NCBI GenBank assembly: GCA_016801845.1
Contig: CM028912.1
Span: 7,501,501 to 7,565,500, forward strand
DNA: 64,000 nt
Source of the DNA: Polydactylus sextarius
Taxonomy: Eukaryota > Chordata > Actinopteri > Polynemidae
Direction: 5' to 3'
Made by a program: the position numbers and the translations under genes. Below are positions 1 to 9,134 of this stretch, piece after piece; within the stretch, counting starts at the first letter, position 1, and each line of letters starts with the position of its first letter. The notes under the pieces were generated by a model. That model ran no database searches and was not told the DNA's origin. It saw nothing but the letters and a program-made list of their open reading frames with translations.

Positions 1-33
1 GAAATCCCATCATACCTTGCTCTCCCTTCACCC
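1..33 (-). CDS. col4a2: col4a2 coding exon 42 (cut by window edge)
   Basis: Begins after a tcttccag acceptor with VKGEQGMMGF, in phase 1 with the intended frame of exon 41. It continues beyond position 1. A GTATGATG inside it could be read as a donor, but an 18-nt exon would be abnormally short, so the longer reading is preferred. Confidence 0.85.
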
Positions 34-304
34 CTGGAAGACAAAAGACATATCAAGTCTGTGCACACAACGCCACGTGTGATTGACAATACATGTGTTT
101 CAACATTTTAATTTTAACACATTGTTTTCTTTGCAACTACTTGTGGTATTCTGAATATTTTAAATTGTTTTAATGACAGTAAAGTTAACTCAACTGAAAG
201 GTTTAACACTAACTATAAATCATCTTGTCATACATTATCCAAATTGTGACCACAAACTACTGATAACAGCTCATTCTTGAAAAGATTTAAGATTTTGTCC
301 ATAC

Positions 305-465
305 CTTTCTTTCCGGAAACACCATCAGGTCCCCTGTATCCAAATGCACCTTGATCTCCTTTGAATCCTTTCTGACCAGGGATACCAGGATACCCGTTAA
401 ATCCTGGTACACCCTTTTCACCAGGGGGGCATCCACACCAGGAAATCCTCTGGGTCCGGGGACAC
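305..465 (-). pseudogene. col4a2: col4a2 coding exon 41 with a one-base frameshift
   Basis: The 5' part reads VPGPRGFPGVD in the expected frame; from about position 423 downwards collagen continues as GEKGVPGFNGYPG in another frame. The exon is 161 nt, whereas its phase-1 neighbours require 162, so one base is missing at about 424-431, beside a run of six C on the coding strand. As read, translation leaves the Gly-X-Y pattern and reaches TGA at the start of exon 42, removing the NC1 domain. Both splice sites (tttcag, GTATGG) are intact. An assembly or sequencing deletion is more likely than a real null allele, because nothing else in the gene is decayed. Confidence 0.88.
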
Positions 466-695
466 CTGAAAAACAAATCATGAAATGAAAAGAATAAGTA
501 CTCAGTATTAAAACCACTCTTAAGTAACAGTTTTGACCCTGAAAATTATGATGAATCGATGCAGAAAAAATTATCATTGTTATAAGGTGTAAGATGAGAA
601 AGGATAAACATGGTCTGAGCAAGGAAAATGAAAACATCAGCAAAGGTAAGGCCAAAGACAGTGACCGACTTGGTGTCTCCTATTCATATTCTCAC

Positions 696-812
696 CTGGT
701 AGTCCTTTAATCCCTGTATAGCCATGGTCCCCACTGGGTCCTGGTCTGTCTGGCGTCCCATTTTGCCCTGTGATGCCAGGGAATCCTGGAGGCCCAGGTT
801 GACCTTGGTCAC
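696..812 (-). CDS. col4a2: col4a2 coding exon 40
   Basis: Reads DQGQPGPPGFPGITGQNG and then a slip at TPDRPGPSG. N-G-T forms a sequon. Acceptor attcag, donor GTGAGA, 117 nt, phase 1 at both ends. Confidence 0.92.
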
Positions 813-948
813 CTGAATAAATGAAAGATCATATTGCTACAAGCCTCAAAAGGGTTTAATCACACTGCAGCATAAATTACATCTCACTGTGCAACATTCA
901 GTGTCTTTTATTTAGATTTCCCCAGGTTAAGAAAAATAGTGCCCAAAC

Positions 949-1074
949 CTGGAGGTCCCTGGGAGCCTTTCACACCCGGTGTGCCTGGAATACCCGCCTG
1001 ATTGTTGGGGTCACCACTCTCTCCCCTTTCTCCTTTGACTCCCTGATTCCCAGATGGCCCCAGATCATCCAGAC
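949..1074 (-). CDS. col4a2: col4a2 coding exon 39
   Basis: Starts LDDLGPSGNQGVKGERG and has a break at DPNNQAGIPG. Donor GTTTGG is weak; the acceptor is tcgtag. 126 nt, phase 1 at both ends. Confidence 0.9.
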
Positions 1075-1213
1075 CTACGAAAAAAATATGTCCAGAATAC
1101 ACACAGCTTCTGAAAACTGCTTATGAAGAATTGAGAAATAAACATAAACTGTGTGTTCACATAGAACCCAAGCACAAAAGTTTCTTTTATGTCTTTGAAA
1201 TATGGTTGAATAC

Positions 1214-1285
1214 CCGGTAGTCCGGGCAAGCCCTGTTGTCCTTTCAGTCCATTTAATCCATAAAGACCCGGTAGACCAGGGAAAC
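1214..1285 (-). CDS. col4a2: col4a2 coding exon 38
   Basis: Regular collagen, FPGLPGLYGLNGLKGQQG, 72 nt, phase 1 at both ends. Acceptor ttcacag; donor GTATTC is weak. Confidence 0.91.
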
Positions 1286-2043
1286 CTGTGAACATTTAGA
1301 TAGATTAAATGGTGGCATACAATGGATGATAAGTGTGAATGACAGTAAACTGATTAGTGGTTTCCTTTTATTAAATGCCAGAAAATGGTCTTTGACTGCC
1401 ATCTAGTTGCCAGTTTTGTTTTTGTTTTTTTAGGTATCGGATTATGAAAGGGAGGAGATTGGTGAGTGCTGTAAGCTCCTCAACTGCGCATCCTCATCAC
1501 ATTTCTTTTGTTTATGTTTGGCCACGCGGCATGTGTGCTGCTGGGTCATTCTTTTGTCATGAATATCATGATTTTCTGAGTAAGTTTTTCTTTTGGATTA
1601 TGTTTTTTTTTTTTATTTTATATGCCTGTTACGTTCCTACAGTCTATTTCTGTACTCTTTATTGTTATTAGGAGGCAGATGTTTTTTAGACGGCAACTTC
1701 ATAGTTCTGGATCTAGCACCCTTGGTAAAGTGGAACGAGGTATGTGGACCTCTGGTTCTGACTTATTAATTTTATCCTTGGGATGTCTGGGTTTATTTTA
1801 TTTTGAAGGACGCCTATTATATGCCTTGATTGAGTTTAATGAGAGGTTTGACTTATATGTTTTGATTATATCTTTTCCTTTTTTTCTTTGTATTTCCTTT
1901 GATAGTTTTCACGGTGCCACGGCAGAAATAAAAGTTAAGCACCCGTTCAAATCTCTCTGCTCTGCACTCTTTTGAATCCAGGGGTCTGCTACACTAAGTA
2001 TGTAATTCAAAGGGAAAAGACAGCACTGCTTTATTCTTGTTAC
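1286..2043 (-). other. col4a2 intron 37
   Basis: A 758-bp intron, much longer than its neighbours. The sequence at about 1380-1975 looks inserted: T-rich, with an AATAAA at 1927-1932 followed by a pyrimidine-rich segment, in plus orientation. See the repeat entry. No coding exon was recognised. Confidence 0.7.
1385..1992 (+). mobile_element. Possible solo LTR-like insertion
   Basis: The layout (long T-rich stretch, AATAAA, then about 60 bp ending in a short CA-terminated segment) resembles an LTR read on the plus strand. Ends are uncertain, no target-site duplication was established and no internal genes are present. It could equally be unrelated intronic sequence. Confidence 0.25.
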
Positions 2044-2151
2044 CTCTGTGTCCTGGGAAACCGGGAGAACCTGACTGTCCATCTTTTCCAGGAATTCCAG
2101 GAAATCCTTTTTGACCTTGAGTACCAGGAGTTCCCTTCTGGCCATCTTGGC
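2044..2151 (-). CDS. col4a2: col4a2 coding exon 37
   Basis: Thirty-five codons of Gly-X-Y (QDGQKGTPGTQGQKGFPG...). Acceptor ctgtag, donor GTAACA. It has the same 108-nt length and phases as exon 36. Confidence 0.92.
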
Positions 2152-2273
2152 CTACAGAAAAACAAAATGTGTATGAGTCAGACAAACTGCAATGTGGTTT
2201 GGCTGCAATGCAAGACTTAAAATAACTTGACCACTAGAAGGTGCACAATAGGGAAGTAAATAGATTGCGTTAC

Positions 2274-2381
2274 CTGCAAATCCTGCTATTCCTCTATCAC
2301 CAAATTCTCCTCTTTTCCCTGGAATACCTTCATACCCAGGATCACCTCTTTCCCCTGTGTGTCCAAGTAATCCTTTTTGTC
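2274..2381 (-). CDS. col4a2: col4a2 coding exon 36
   Basis: Thirty-five codons of Gly-X-Y (QKGLLGHTGERGDPGYEG...). Acceptor cttacag, donor GTAACG, 108 nt, phase 1 at both ends. Confidence 0.92.
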
Positions 2382-2483
2382 CTGTAAGTAGAGTATTAAA
2401 CATTTCATATCAGTCAAGTCTAAACCTTTAATTGCTAAGTTGTGCTCATCAGCCCCCAGAACAAAAGTTATTTGACTATGTAC

Positions 2484-2558
2484 CTGACTCTCCTTGAAGA
2501 CCTTCCTCTCCTCGTAATCCAGGGACTCCTGGGAGGTCTATGCGAAGACCTTTATCAC
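2484..2558 (-). CDS. col4a2: col4a2 coding exon 35
   Basis: Reads DKGLRIDLPGVPGLRG with a break at RIDLPG, corresponding to the TINLPG break of mammalian alpha-2. Acceptor ttacag, donor GTACAT, 75 nt, phase 1 at both ends. Confidence 0.92.
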
Positions 2559-2694
2559 CTGTAACAGTATTCGAAAATTTACTAACTAAAAATAAAAAAT
2601 AAAATACTAACTAATAAAAATACTAACTTAAAATATTTCAGCAATAATCATTTTAAAATTGACCTTAAAAATTGGAGATTGGTTTGGAGTTTAC

Positions 2695-2758
2695 CTTTGA
2701 CTCCCTTCCTCCCTATGTCTCCTGATGCACCATAAGCACCTGGACTTCCTTTAAGTCC
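2695..2758 (-). CDS. col4a2: col4a2 coding exon 34
   Basis: Seven triplets, GLKGSPGAYGASGDIG then GRKGVK. Acceptor ttacag, donor GTAAAC, 64 nt, phase 0 in and phase 1 out. Confidence 0.92.
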
Positions 2759-2888
2759 CTGTAACAGGTAATCAACAAACATATTAAACTTTTGATTGGC
2801 ATATCATAATGAAAGAAATGTACTAAATATGCATGCTACAAATCATGACTGAATGTATGAATACTTTTCCCAGAATGGCTCTACTTAC

Positions 2889-3070
2889 CTTGTTACCAGT
2901 CATTCCCTGGAAACCAGGAATTCCTCGATTTCCTGTTGGGCCTGGCATTCCTTTAATCCCTGGAAGGCCCTGTGCACCTGGATCTCCATAGTATCCTTTC
3001 TCATGGCTGGGTTCTCCAGGAGTACCATGAATTCCCTCAAGGCCAGGCACACCAGGGAAACCCTTTGAAC
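2889..3070 (-). CDS. col4a2: col4a2 coding exon 33
   Basis: Begins SKGFPGVPGLEGIHG, contains a four-residue slip (EPSHEKG), and ends GMTGNK at a GTAAGT donor in phase 0. Acceptor catag. 182 nt. Confidence 0.93.
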
Positions 3071-3151
3071 CTATGGGAAAGTGTAAAATTTGAGGAATGG
3101 CAGAGAAACTGAGAAGGAAAGATGCACTGGTATGAGATTCTAGCTGCTTAC

Positions 3152-3277
3152 CTCTTGGTCCGGTGAAGCCTTGACTCCCCTCAAATCCAGGATCTCCCTT
3201 GGTACCCTTCATGTCAACCATCATCTGAGCAGGAATCTTTGGTTTATCTCCAGGAGGCCCAGTCACACCACGCTCAC
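3152..3277 (-). CDS. col4a2: col4a2 coding exon 32 (interruption)
   Basis: Reads ERGVTGPPGDKPKIPAQ then MMVDMKGTKGDPGFEG. A proline- and methionine-containing break ending in D-x-KG-x-KGD matches the alpha-2 interruption (PPVILPGMKDIKGEKGD). Consensus donor GTAAGC. 126 nt, phase 1 at both ends. Confidence 0.93.
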
Positions 3278-3360
3278 CTGGTAGACAATTTTGTGGAAGA
3301 CAGAGGTGGTGAATTAAAGGGTTTTGTGGGGGGATCTGTGACCACAGACATTCACTCTAC

Positions 3361-3504
3361 CTTTTTCTCCCTGTTCACCAAACATTCCTTTTGGCCCAAC
3401 TTGGCCTGGTACTCCAGGTTCTCCTCTCGGTCCGCCAAAGCCCTTTATGCCTGGATCACCTTTCTTCCCCTCAAAACCTGACATGCCAGGAGATCCTTTG
3501 TATC
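3361..3504 (-). CDS. col4a2: col4a2 coding exon 31
   Basis: Gly-X-Y exon, YKGSPGMSGFEGKKGDPG then GIKGFGGPRGEPG. Acceptor atccag after a TC-rich tract, donor GTAGAG, 144 nt, phase 1 at both ends. Confidence 0.92.
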
Positions 3505-3703
3505 CTGGATGAGAGAGAAATCAGCAGAAGTCAGAAAAACAAATTCTATACCTGAGTCATAGGCAAATAAAACAGATTTTACACCTTTTTTTCTTTTTCC
3601 TTCTTTTTTTTTTATAGATTTTATACAGATGTATTTAATGTTTGATCTGACTGTTATTGACTGTTATTTAAAAATTATCAAAGTAAATATCTGAAGAACA
3701 TAC

Positions 3704-3874
3704 CTTTCATTCCTGGCACACCTGGCCGCCCATCTACACCCTGGTATCCTGGGTCACCTTGAGGGCCTGTCTCTCCAATGACTCCATCTTTACCATGCAA
3801 CCCAGGCATCCCTTTCAGTCCAACTGGACCTGGAGGACCTGGGTCTCCTTCAGTTCCTCTCTCTCCGGTGAAAC
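3704..3874 (-). CDS. col4a2: col4a2 coding exon 30
   Basis: Unbroken Gly-X-Y over 56 codons (FTGERGTEGDPGPPGPVG...). Acceptor tttccag, donor GTATGT, 171 nt, phase 1 at both ends. Confidence 0.93.
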
Positions 3875-3969
3875 CTGGAAAGGAGGATGGTGTACCATGA
3901 GGAATAGAGATGTTAGAGATGAACAACTACATTTCTGAAAGAGTGCATTGTTGTGTACGTTTGACTAAC

Positions 3970-4131
3970 CTGGTAGTCCCTCACTACCATGAGGCCCAGG
4001 TGGACCTGCTTGCCCAGGGTTGCCAGGGTAACCATACTTGCCAGCTGGCCCAGGCCTCCCCTGCTCCCCTTGCAGGCCAACAGGACCACTTTTGCCTTTG
4101 TAGCCAATCATACCAGGCATGCCAGTTATTC
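3970..4131 (-). CDS. col4a2: col4a2 coding exon 29
   Basis: Unbroken Gly-X-Y over 53 codons, starting ITGMPGMIGYKGKSGPVG. Acceptor aaaacag, donor GTTAGT, 162 nt, phase 1 at both ends. Confidence 0.93.
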
Positions 4132-4266
4132 CTGTTTTGAAAAGATGAATGAGAACACTAAATAAAACCTCTAAAATCATTTATTCTTTCGATTGATTTA
4201 ATGATTTAATGCCGAGGGTAATGACAAAAGCACAGAGAACACACAGAGAGCAAAAACATTGTTAAC

Positions 4267-4488
4267 CTGGATGTCCTGGTACTCCTGAATCGCCAATTGG
4301 CCCTGCAGTCCCTTGAAACCCAGGCAGTCCTGGATCACCTCTGGGTCCAGGTGATGCTCCCAAAATATCTCCATGAAGACCCTTCTCACCTTGCACCCCG
4401 TTTCGGCCAGGTACGCCAGGCCAACCAGAGTTCCCAACTTTACCTTTGCTGCCAGGATATCCAAGGTCACCACGGGGGCCAGAAAAAC
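4267..4488 (-). CDS. col4a2: col4a2 coding exon 28 (largest exon in window)
   Basis: A 222-nt exon. Its middle reads GLHGDILGASPGPRGDPG, nearly the same as the alpha-2 interruption around EVLGAQPGPRGDAG and unlike alpha-6; this is one of the strongest identity markers. The donor GTTAAC is weak. Phase 1 at both ends. Confidence 0.93.
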
Positions 4489-4601
4489 CTTTATTGGAAA
4501 ACCATTAGGATTAATAAAAAAAAAAATCTGTACTAATGGTGGTATTCAAGTCAACAATCAGTCAATCTGATTCATATTTTAATATTTTACCAATATTTTA
4601 C

Positions 4602-4700
4602 CTGGTGGTCCAGGAGCACCACCTTTGCCTTGTTCTCCTAATTCTCCTTTCTCTCCCTGTGCTCCAGGTAGACCATGTAATCCCTTTTGACCTGGAAGAC
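4602..4700 (-). CDS. col4a2: col4a2 coding exon 27
   Basis: Regular collagen, LPGQKGLHGLPGAQGEKG and so on, with one slip at GKGGAPG. Acceptor caatag, donor GTAAAA, 99 nt, phase 1 at both ends. Confidence 0.92.
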
Positions 4701-4798
4701 CTATTGGTTGACAAAATACAAACAGAACAGGACATCAAAAAAGTCTCAAAGCTTTTACCCTGCATGAAACAAAAAACAACAGTTTGTTGATGTGTTAC

Positions 4799-4873
4799 CT
4801 GGGGAACCTTCAAATCCATTTGGTCCTGGAGATCCAGGTGGCCCAGGAGGACCTGGAGTTGCATCGCAAGGAC
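4799..4873 (-). CDS. col4a2: col4a2 coding exon 26
   Basis: Begins with PCDATPGPPGPPGSPG, so the second cysteine of the interruption lies at its start, then resumes the helix (GPNGFEGSP). Strong acceptor tttcag, donor GTAACA, 75 nt, phase 1 at both ends. Confidence 0.92.
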
Positions 4874-5181
4874 CTGAAACAGAGCATGTATTTTTTAGGG
4901 AAATATCATGTAAAAGTGACTGTTTGGGTGGGAAATGACTATTTAGGTGCGAGGTGATTTTTATCTGTTGCCCAGCGTGAATTGTTTTTCAGAACCTGGC
5001 ATTTTCATTACATTAGCTGATATCAATATATAAAATATAAAATTGTAAATTGTAAATATAAATTGTAACAACTAAAAAAAACAAAAACATTATGCCCACA
5101 AGTCAAATAATTTGAAAGCAAAGCACAAAAAGAGTTGTTATAAAGGAAGCAATAAGGCTAAGACCTTATTATACCAGCTAC
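4874..5181 (-). other. col4a2 intron 25
   Basis: About 300 bp of AT-rich sequence with short runs of TAAA and AATTGTAA. Nothing else was recognised. Confidence 0.7.
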
Positions 5182-5226
5182 CTGTTACATCCACTTGTTC
5201 TCCATCTCTTGTTGGAATACAGCCGC
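5182..5226 (-). CDS. col4a2: col4a2 coding exon 25 (cysteine-containing interruption)
   Basis: A 45-nt non-collagenous exon reading GCIPTRDGEQVDVT with split Gly codons at both ends. The frame, the pyrimidine-rich tract before the tcgaaag acceptor, and the cysteine facing another cysteine in exon 26 match the two-cysteine interruption of the alpha-2 chain. It lacks collagen repeats and would be missed by a repeat-based scan. Confidence 0.84.
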
Positions 5227-5625
5227 CTTTCGATTGCAAATGAGAGAGAATGAAAGAGAGAGGCATTCGAACAAGAGTTATTCAAAAGCACATTCCAAAG
5301 CATTATCTCAAACAAGCTCTGCTGCAGCTGGTTTGAGGGATGCAGCCCCTGCATCAAGGAGACAACAGGAGGTGAAGAAGGAAAAGTAAAAAACAAATAA
5401 AAAAAAAAAGGAAACAAAACTTATCATGCATCCTCCTTTTTCACAGGCCATTAATGTTAATTCCAATTCCATTGCTTTGCATTGAATTACAAAAGGTGGA
5501 GCAAGGTCAAATCAAATACCTGAAACAGGTAAAATCACTGTAAAGCGATAGCCTTAAAGGAGAAATACGCAGCATGATTTCAAACTGTATAAAAGAGGGG
5601 AAGGCGGCAGTCAGCTGCCTCTCAC
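5227..5625 (-). other. col4a2 intron 24
   Basis: About 400 bp. Near the exon 25 acceptor there is a TC-rich tract on the minus strand. No exon or repeat was recognised. Confidence 0.7.
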
Positions 5626-5809
5626 CTGGGATTCCAGGTGTTCCTGGAACTCCAGGATAGCCTGCTAAACCGTCATCACCGGGTAAACCACGCTGGCCTT
5701 TGGGGGCCCCAAGGACTACACCTGGTTCACCAATCAGCCCGGATGCACCAGGTAGACCAGGTGAACCTGGGAAACCTCTGTCTCCAGGTTCTCCCCAGGG
5801 ACCTTCTCC
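5626..5809 (-). CDS. col4a2: col4a2 coding exon 24
   Basis: A 184-nt exon with a small break at the start (GEGPWGEPG) and another in the middle (VVLGAPKG), otherwise regular Gly-X-Y such as GDRGFPGSPGLPGASG. Acceptor caacag, donor GTGAGA, ends in phase 1. Confidence 0.91.
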
Positions 5810-5924
5810 CTGTTGTCACAATCATCATACTTATTATTTGCATTGTGGGGTGAGGAAAAGATAAAATCAAACCCTAAGACATGTCATTAGGCAATTAAAA
5901 TGAACAAAAAATATGTGAACTCAC

Positions 5925-6031
5925 TGGAGGACCTCTGCGCCCAGGCACACCAGGTTCACCATTCAGGCCTGGAGCACCTGGTCTTCCTGGCTCACCATCA
6001 TGCCCTTTATCTCCTGAATCTCCAGGATATC
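5925..6031 (-). CDS. col4a2: col4a2 coding exon 23
   Basis: A perfect collagen segment (YPGDSGDKGHDGEPGRPG, then GAPGLNGEPGVPGRRGPP), with a split Gly codon at its 5' end. Acceptor ttcacag, donor GTGAGT, 107 nt, ends in phase 0. Confidence 0.93.
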
Positions 6032-6147
6032 CTGTGAACATGACATACACACGTGTATTAACAGTGTACAGTATGCACCAACATCACAAAGGCTTTTTTT
6101 TGTTTTGTATTGACCCACCCAGGTCTTAATCTAAAATTACACTACAC

Positions 6148-6220
6148 CTTTCTGTGTTGCCACAGTCGTGTCCCCCTTTCGGCCTTTCGGTCCTGGTGCA
6201 CCAGAGAACCCAGCAGGGCC
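6148..6220 (-). CDS. col4a2: col4a2 coding exon 22
   Basis: Codes for GPAGFSGAPGPKGRKG followed by DTTVATQKG. The break after a basic triplet, with TxxTxKG, closely matches alpha-2 (KGDSRTITTKG). Acceptor ttctag, donor GTGTAG (weak), 73 nt, ends in phase 1. Confidence 0.89.
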
Positions 6221-6332
6221 CTAGAAGAATAGAAGAGGAGTAGAGGAATAAAAAAGGGCTTAAAATAAACAGTGGAAAACAATGAACCAATGTGATTTTT
6301 TTTTCAAATTTAATTTTCTTGATTTTCCTTAC

Positions 6333-6484
6333 AGGGAGCCCATCATCTCCTTGAGGACCTGGGTCTCCTCGATTACCCTTCTGACCAATCTCTCCATTCA
6401 TGCCAGCATCACCACGAACCCCACCAGGGCCTGGTTGTCCACGTGGAGCGTTTACAGTGGAGCACTCGCATGCTCCATGATCCC
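6333..6484 (-). CDS. col4a2: col4a2 coding exon 21 (C-X-C interruption)
   Basis: Begins GDHGACECSTVNAPRGQPG and continues as regular Gly-X-Y (GMNGEIGQKGNRGDPG). The C-E-C pair in an interruption corresponds to the conserved C-x-C found at this point in alpha-2 (ECRC), alpha-4 and alpha-6 chains, and is probably used for disulphides. Donor GTAAGG; 152 nt. Confidence 0.92.
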
Positions 6485-6644
6485 CTGCAGATATGACACA
6501 CAAAAAAATACATGTAAATATCAGAAGATGGTGGATTGATAAGTATTTAAGGACACTGAACTGATCCTTCGGTCTGGTGCAAATTAAAAAGAGGAAACTG
6601 TAAATGCCTGTGTTTTTAAGTCATTGTGATAGTAGCTACAGCAC

Positions 6645-6716
6645 CTTTCATTCCTTTAAATCCTGCATTTCCAGGCCTTCCTCTTGGGCCTGGAGCCCCC
6701 TTGAAGAACTCAGCCC
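6645..6716 (-). CDS. col4a2: col4a2 coding exon 20
   Basis: Opens with a split Trp codon and AEFFK, the end of an interruption, then GAPGPRGRPGNAGFKGMKG. The acceptor is strong (tttctccccag). The donor GTGCTG is poor beyond the GT. 72 nt, phase 1 at both ends. Confidence 0.83.
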
Positions 6717-6825
6717 CTGGGGAGAAATCGAAATATAATAAAAGATTATTTCAAAAACAATGGGAGATAACACTTGAACCAATAAACAAGAAAAAAACAA
6801 GAATTAAAAATATCAAAACAAATGC

Positions 6826-6847
6826 TCAGTCAGTCAGTCAGTCAGTT
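6826..6847. repeat. Short CAGT tandem repeat
   Basis: About five copies of CAGT lie just 3' of exon 19 within intron 19. Confidence 0.8.
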
Positions 6848-6873
6848 ACTCACACATTCACTCACACACTTAC

Positions 6874-7023
6874 ATGTTCCTTTAGGTCCTCGAGGGCCTG
6901 GAAACCCTGGGCGCCCCTTCATGCCCGGAGGTCCTGCACTGAGAGCAGGGCTCCCTGCTTCTCCTTGAGGGCCCTTGTCTCCTTGATCACCCCTTATGCC
7001 AAATTGCCCAAAATACTCAAACA
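6874..7023 (-). CDS. col4a2: col4a2 coding exon 19
   Basis: Starts in an interruption (VFEYFGQFG), continues GIRGDQGDKGPQGEAG, breaks again at SPALSA, then runs GPPGMKGRPGFPGPRGPKG. The PAL-containing break followed by GPPG is shared with the alpha-2 chain. Acceptor ccattag is pyrimidine-poor; donor GTAAGT. 150 nt, phase 1 at both ends. Confidence 0.85.
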
Positions 7024-7033
7024 CTAATGGGCA

Positions 7034-7059
7034 CAAAATGAAATGAAATGAAATGAAAT
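7034..7059. repeat. AAATG pentanucleotide repeat
   Basis: About five tandem copies of AAATG lie a few bases upstream of exon 19, between the branch region and the acceptor side of intron 18. Confidence 0.85.
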
Positions 7060-7321
7060 TATTTTTTAGCACTTAATTAAAACCTGCAGAAGATCCTGTA
7101 GAATGATTAATAGATTAGGTTTAACTTGGAGAATATTGTTGTTATGATGAGATCTGGGTCTGTATGTAAAATGTATTGCATATGTGACAGCTCAATTATC
7201 TGTTTGTACATGAGGTTTTTAATGCTTTTTTCTTATTAAGGATGAGATATCGACAACCAAATTAGGCACTAGTCCCTGAATCCTTTGGCTGAATCTCCTT
7301 ATTTACGTTAAGGTAACAGAC

Positions 7322-7435
7322 CTTGTTGTTGTGAGTCAGAGGCGGGGCGTCCTGCAGGTCCGGGAGAACCTTGATCTCCATTTGGACCCCTCTCTCCATC
7401 TGGGCCCTGCTCACCGGGGAGACCAGGAGGGCCAG
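7322..7435 (-). CDS. col4a2: col4a2 coding exon 18
   Basis: After the split Ala codon it gives GPPGLPGEQGPDGERG and further triplets, then the interruption PASDSQQQ. Mammalian alpha-2 has a polar interruption at this position that alpha-6 lacks. The donor GTCTGT is weak. 114 nt, phase 1 at both ends. Confidence 0.86.
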
Positions 7436-7924
7436 CTGATCAAGGCAGATCAAATGGAAGAATCATTTGTTAGCATTAGAAACATTGACCTAGAAGATCT
7501 ATCTCCTATATTTGCACTGGTGTTCACTGTCTATGAACTAGACCCCATAATGTACCTCTAGCAAATAACTTTCAACCATTAATTACTGTCAGGTTAAACA
7601 GTTTCCACCTGACACCACCTGGTCTGTGTCCTGTCAGATGGCGTTCCTGCAGGACAAGAAGCTCCATTGTTCACTGGTTCACTGGGTCTGTGCTGTGTTT
7701 TAACAAACCTCATCAGGTCCAAATATATCTCAGACATTGACTTTCTGCTGTGACAGATTTATGCAGCCAGTTAAAGATTAACTTTAGCAATGTTACAAAT
7801 TTCCCCAAAGAGTTTCACTTCATGTCAGCAACGACTCTGTACTGTCAGACAGTGGGTGTCTCTTTCACTTTCCATCATTCTGTTGGCCAATTATCTAATG
7901 TTTTTCATGGATCTAACATCTTAC
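7436..7924 (-). other. col4a2 intron 17
   Basis: About 490 bp without recognisable features. Confidence 0.7.
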
Positions 7925-7985
7925 CTACTGTGGACCAAGGCGTGAGATCAGATGAGATCAGCTCTCCTGCATCACCTCTGACCCC
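7925..7985 (-). CDS. col4a2: col4a2 coding exon 17 (long interruption, phase change)
   Basis: Reads GVRGDAGELISSDLTPWSTV and ends with the first base of an Ala codon finished in exon 18. Only GVRGDAG is collagenous; the rest is an interruption, as in mammalian alpha-2. Acceptor ttttag, donor GTAAGA. The alternative GTAGGT donor four bases upstream would shift the frame of exon 18, so the later site is chosen. Confidence 0.85.
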
Positions 7986-8657
7986 CTAAAACACAAGGTT
8001 AATGTCAGTGTTTGCGAGTCAGAAGATGCAGTTTCACTTGTCACTTTAATACGAGACCTCAGCACAAAGATCAGATGAGATCACAAGTTAGATGTGGACA
8101 CATTGCAGGAAAATATCAACCACATATATCCTGTTCTACGACTGTTTTCAAGATATATTTATTTACTTTTACTCTGTTTCCCAATAAGTGCAACAAATGT
8201 GGCTGACACAAATTAGATTGTGAAAATATGTGATATATATGAAAATATTGTGTTGTATACTTATTTGCAGAGATTTTAAACAAAGTTTTGTAGATTCAAA
8301 CAATATTTGTTTACACAGCATGAGATTGTAACAACACAACTGCTGGTGTGTTGAGACTTTACTTTCACCTTTGGCTCCTTTTTTGTCATAAATATTTTGT
8401 AAATCTTCTGTCCAACACTCATTTTAACTCATATAATACACATAACAACAGCACTATAGTTTATAAGATAAATATGTTTTATTATCAAAACTATAGCTGT
8501 CAAATGTGTGCAATGCAGTAAGAAGTACAATAATTATCTTTGAATTTTAATGGACTGGGACTGTAATCTTGTTGAGCAAATCTACTTGTTTACACACCGA
8601 TAGTTGTCACATATTTTCTTCTCGGTGACATAGAACAAAGTTCAGCTGTGTTCTCAC
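7986..8657 (-). other. col4a2 intron 16
   Basis: About 670 bp, AT-rich, with no exon or repeat recognised. The collagen reading is continuous without it. Confidence 0.7.
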
Positions 8658-8702
8658 CTTCAGTCCAGGTCTGCCGTTTGGTCCTGGGTCACCTTGATCA
8701 CC
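8658..8702 (-). CDS. col4a2: col4a2 coding exon 16
   Basis: Five triplets, GDQGDPGPNGRPGLK, with a GTGAGA donor. It is the last of the run of exons (3 to 16) that both begin and end on whole codons. Confidence 0.91.
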
Positions 8703-8802
8703 CTGGATGAGAGTTGTTGATCATCAAGTTTTAAAATTAGATTTTATTCAGATGTATTGTAATAATACAATAATTATATCCTCATATTTCACACAAACTT
8801 AC

Positions 8803-8838
8803 CTTTAGTCCAGGAGTGCCATCTCTACCAGATTCACC
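8803..8838 (-). CDS. col4a2: col4a2 coding exon 15
   Basis: Four triplets, GESGRDGTPGLK, 36 nt, with a gttgtag acceptor and GTAAGT donor. Confidence 0.9.
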
Positions 8839-8933
8839 CTACAACAGCATCCACAGCAAAGCATGAAATAAATGTAACACATTGACAGAGCACAGAGTCT
8901 TGATGAAATGTGTATAAATTTGAATGTGCTAAC

Positions 8934-8981
8934 CCGTGGTCCTGGAAATCCCATTACACCAACTTCTCCTTTGTTGTCTGC
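8934..8981 (-). CDS. col4a2: col4a2 coding exon 14 (interruption at 5' end)
   Basis: Codes for ADNKGEVGVMGFPGPR. The first four residues break the repeat, matching the alpha-2 segment ISLKGEEGIMGFPG, which is one of the clearer identity markers. Donor GTTAGC is weak. 48 nt, phase 0. Confidence 0.86.
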
Positions 8982-9089
8982 CTGAAGTATCCAACCAAAA
9001 AGGAAAGATCAGTGACATGTTGAAGTTTGAATGTGCCTATGTATTCAGTCATGAAAAAGTGTATGGTGGTAAATGAGTGAATCACTTAC

Positions 9090-9134
9090 CATATCTCCTT
9101 CTTGTCCTTTTACACCCTTGTCCCCAGGAAGTCC
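9090..9134 (-). CDS. col4a2: col4a2 coding exon 13
   Basis: Five triplets, GLPGDKGVKGQEGDM, rich in charged residues. Acceptor ttttag, consensus donor GTAAGT, 45 nt. Confidence 0.9.

Noticed and set aside
228..476. Collagen-like open frames taken as separate small genes
   Set aside because: They end at splice sites on both sides and join in frame to their neighbours. They are exons plus intron read-through.
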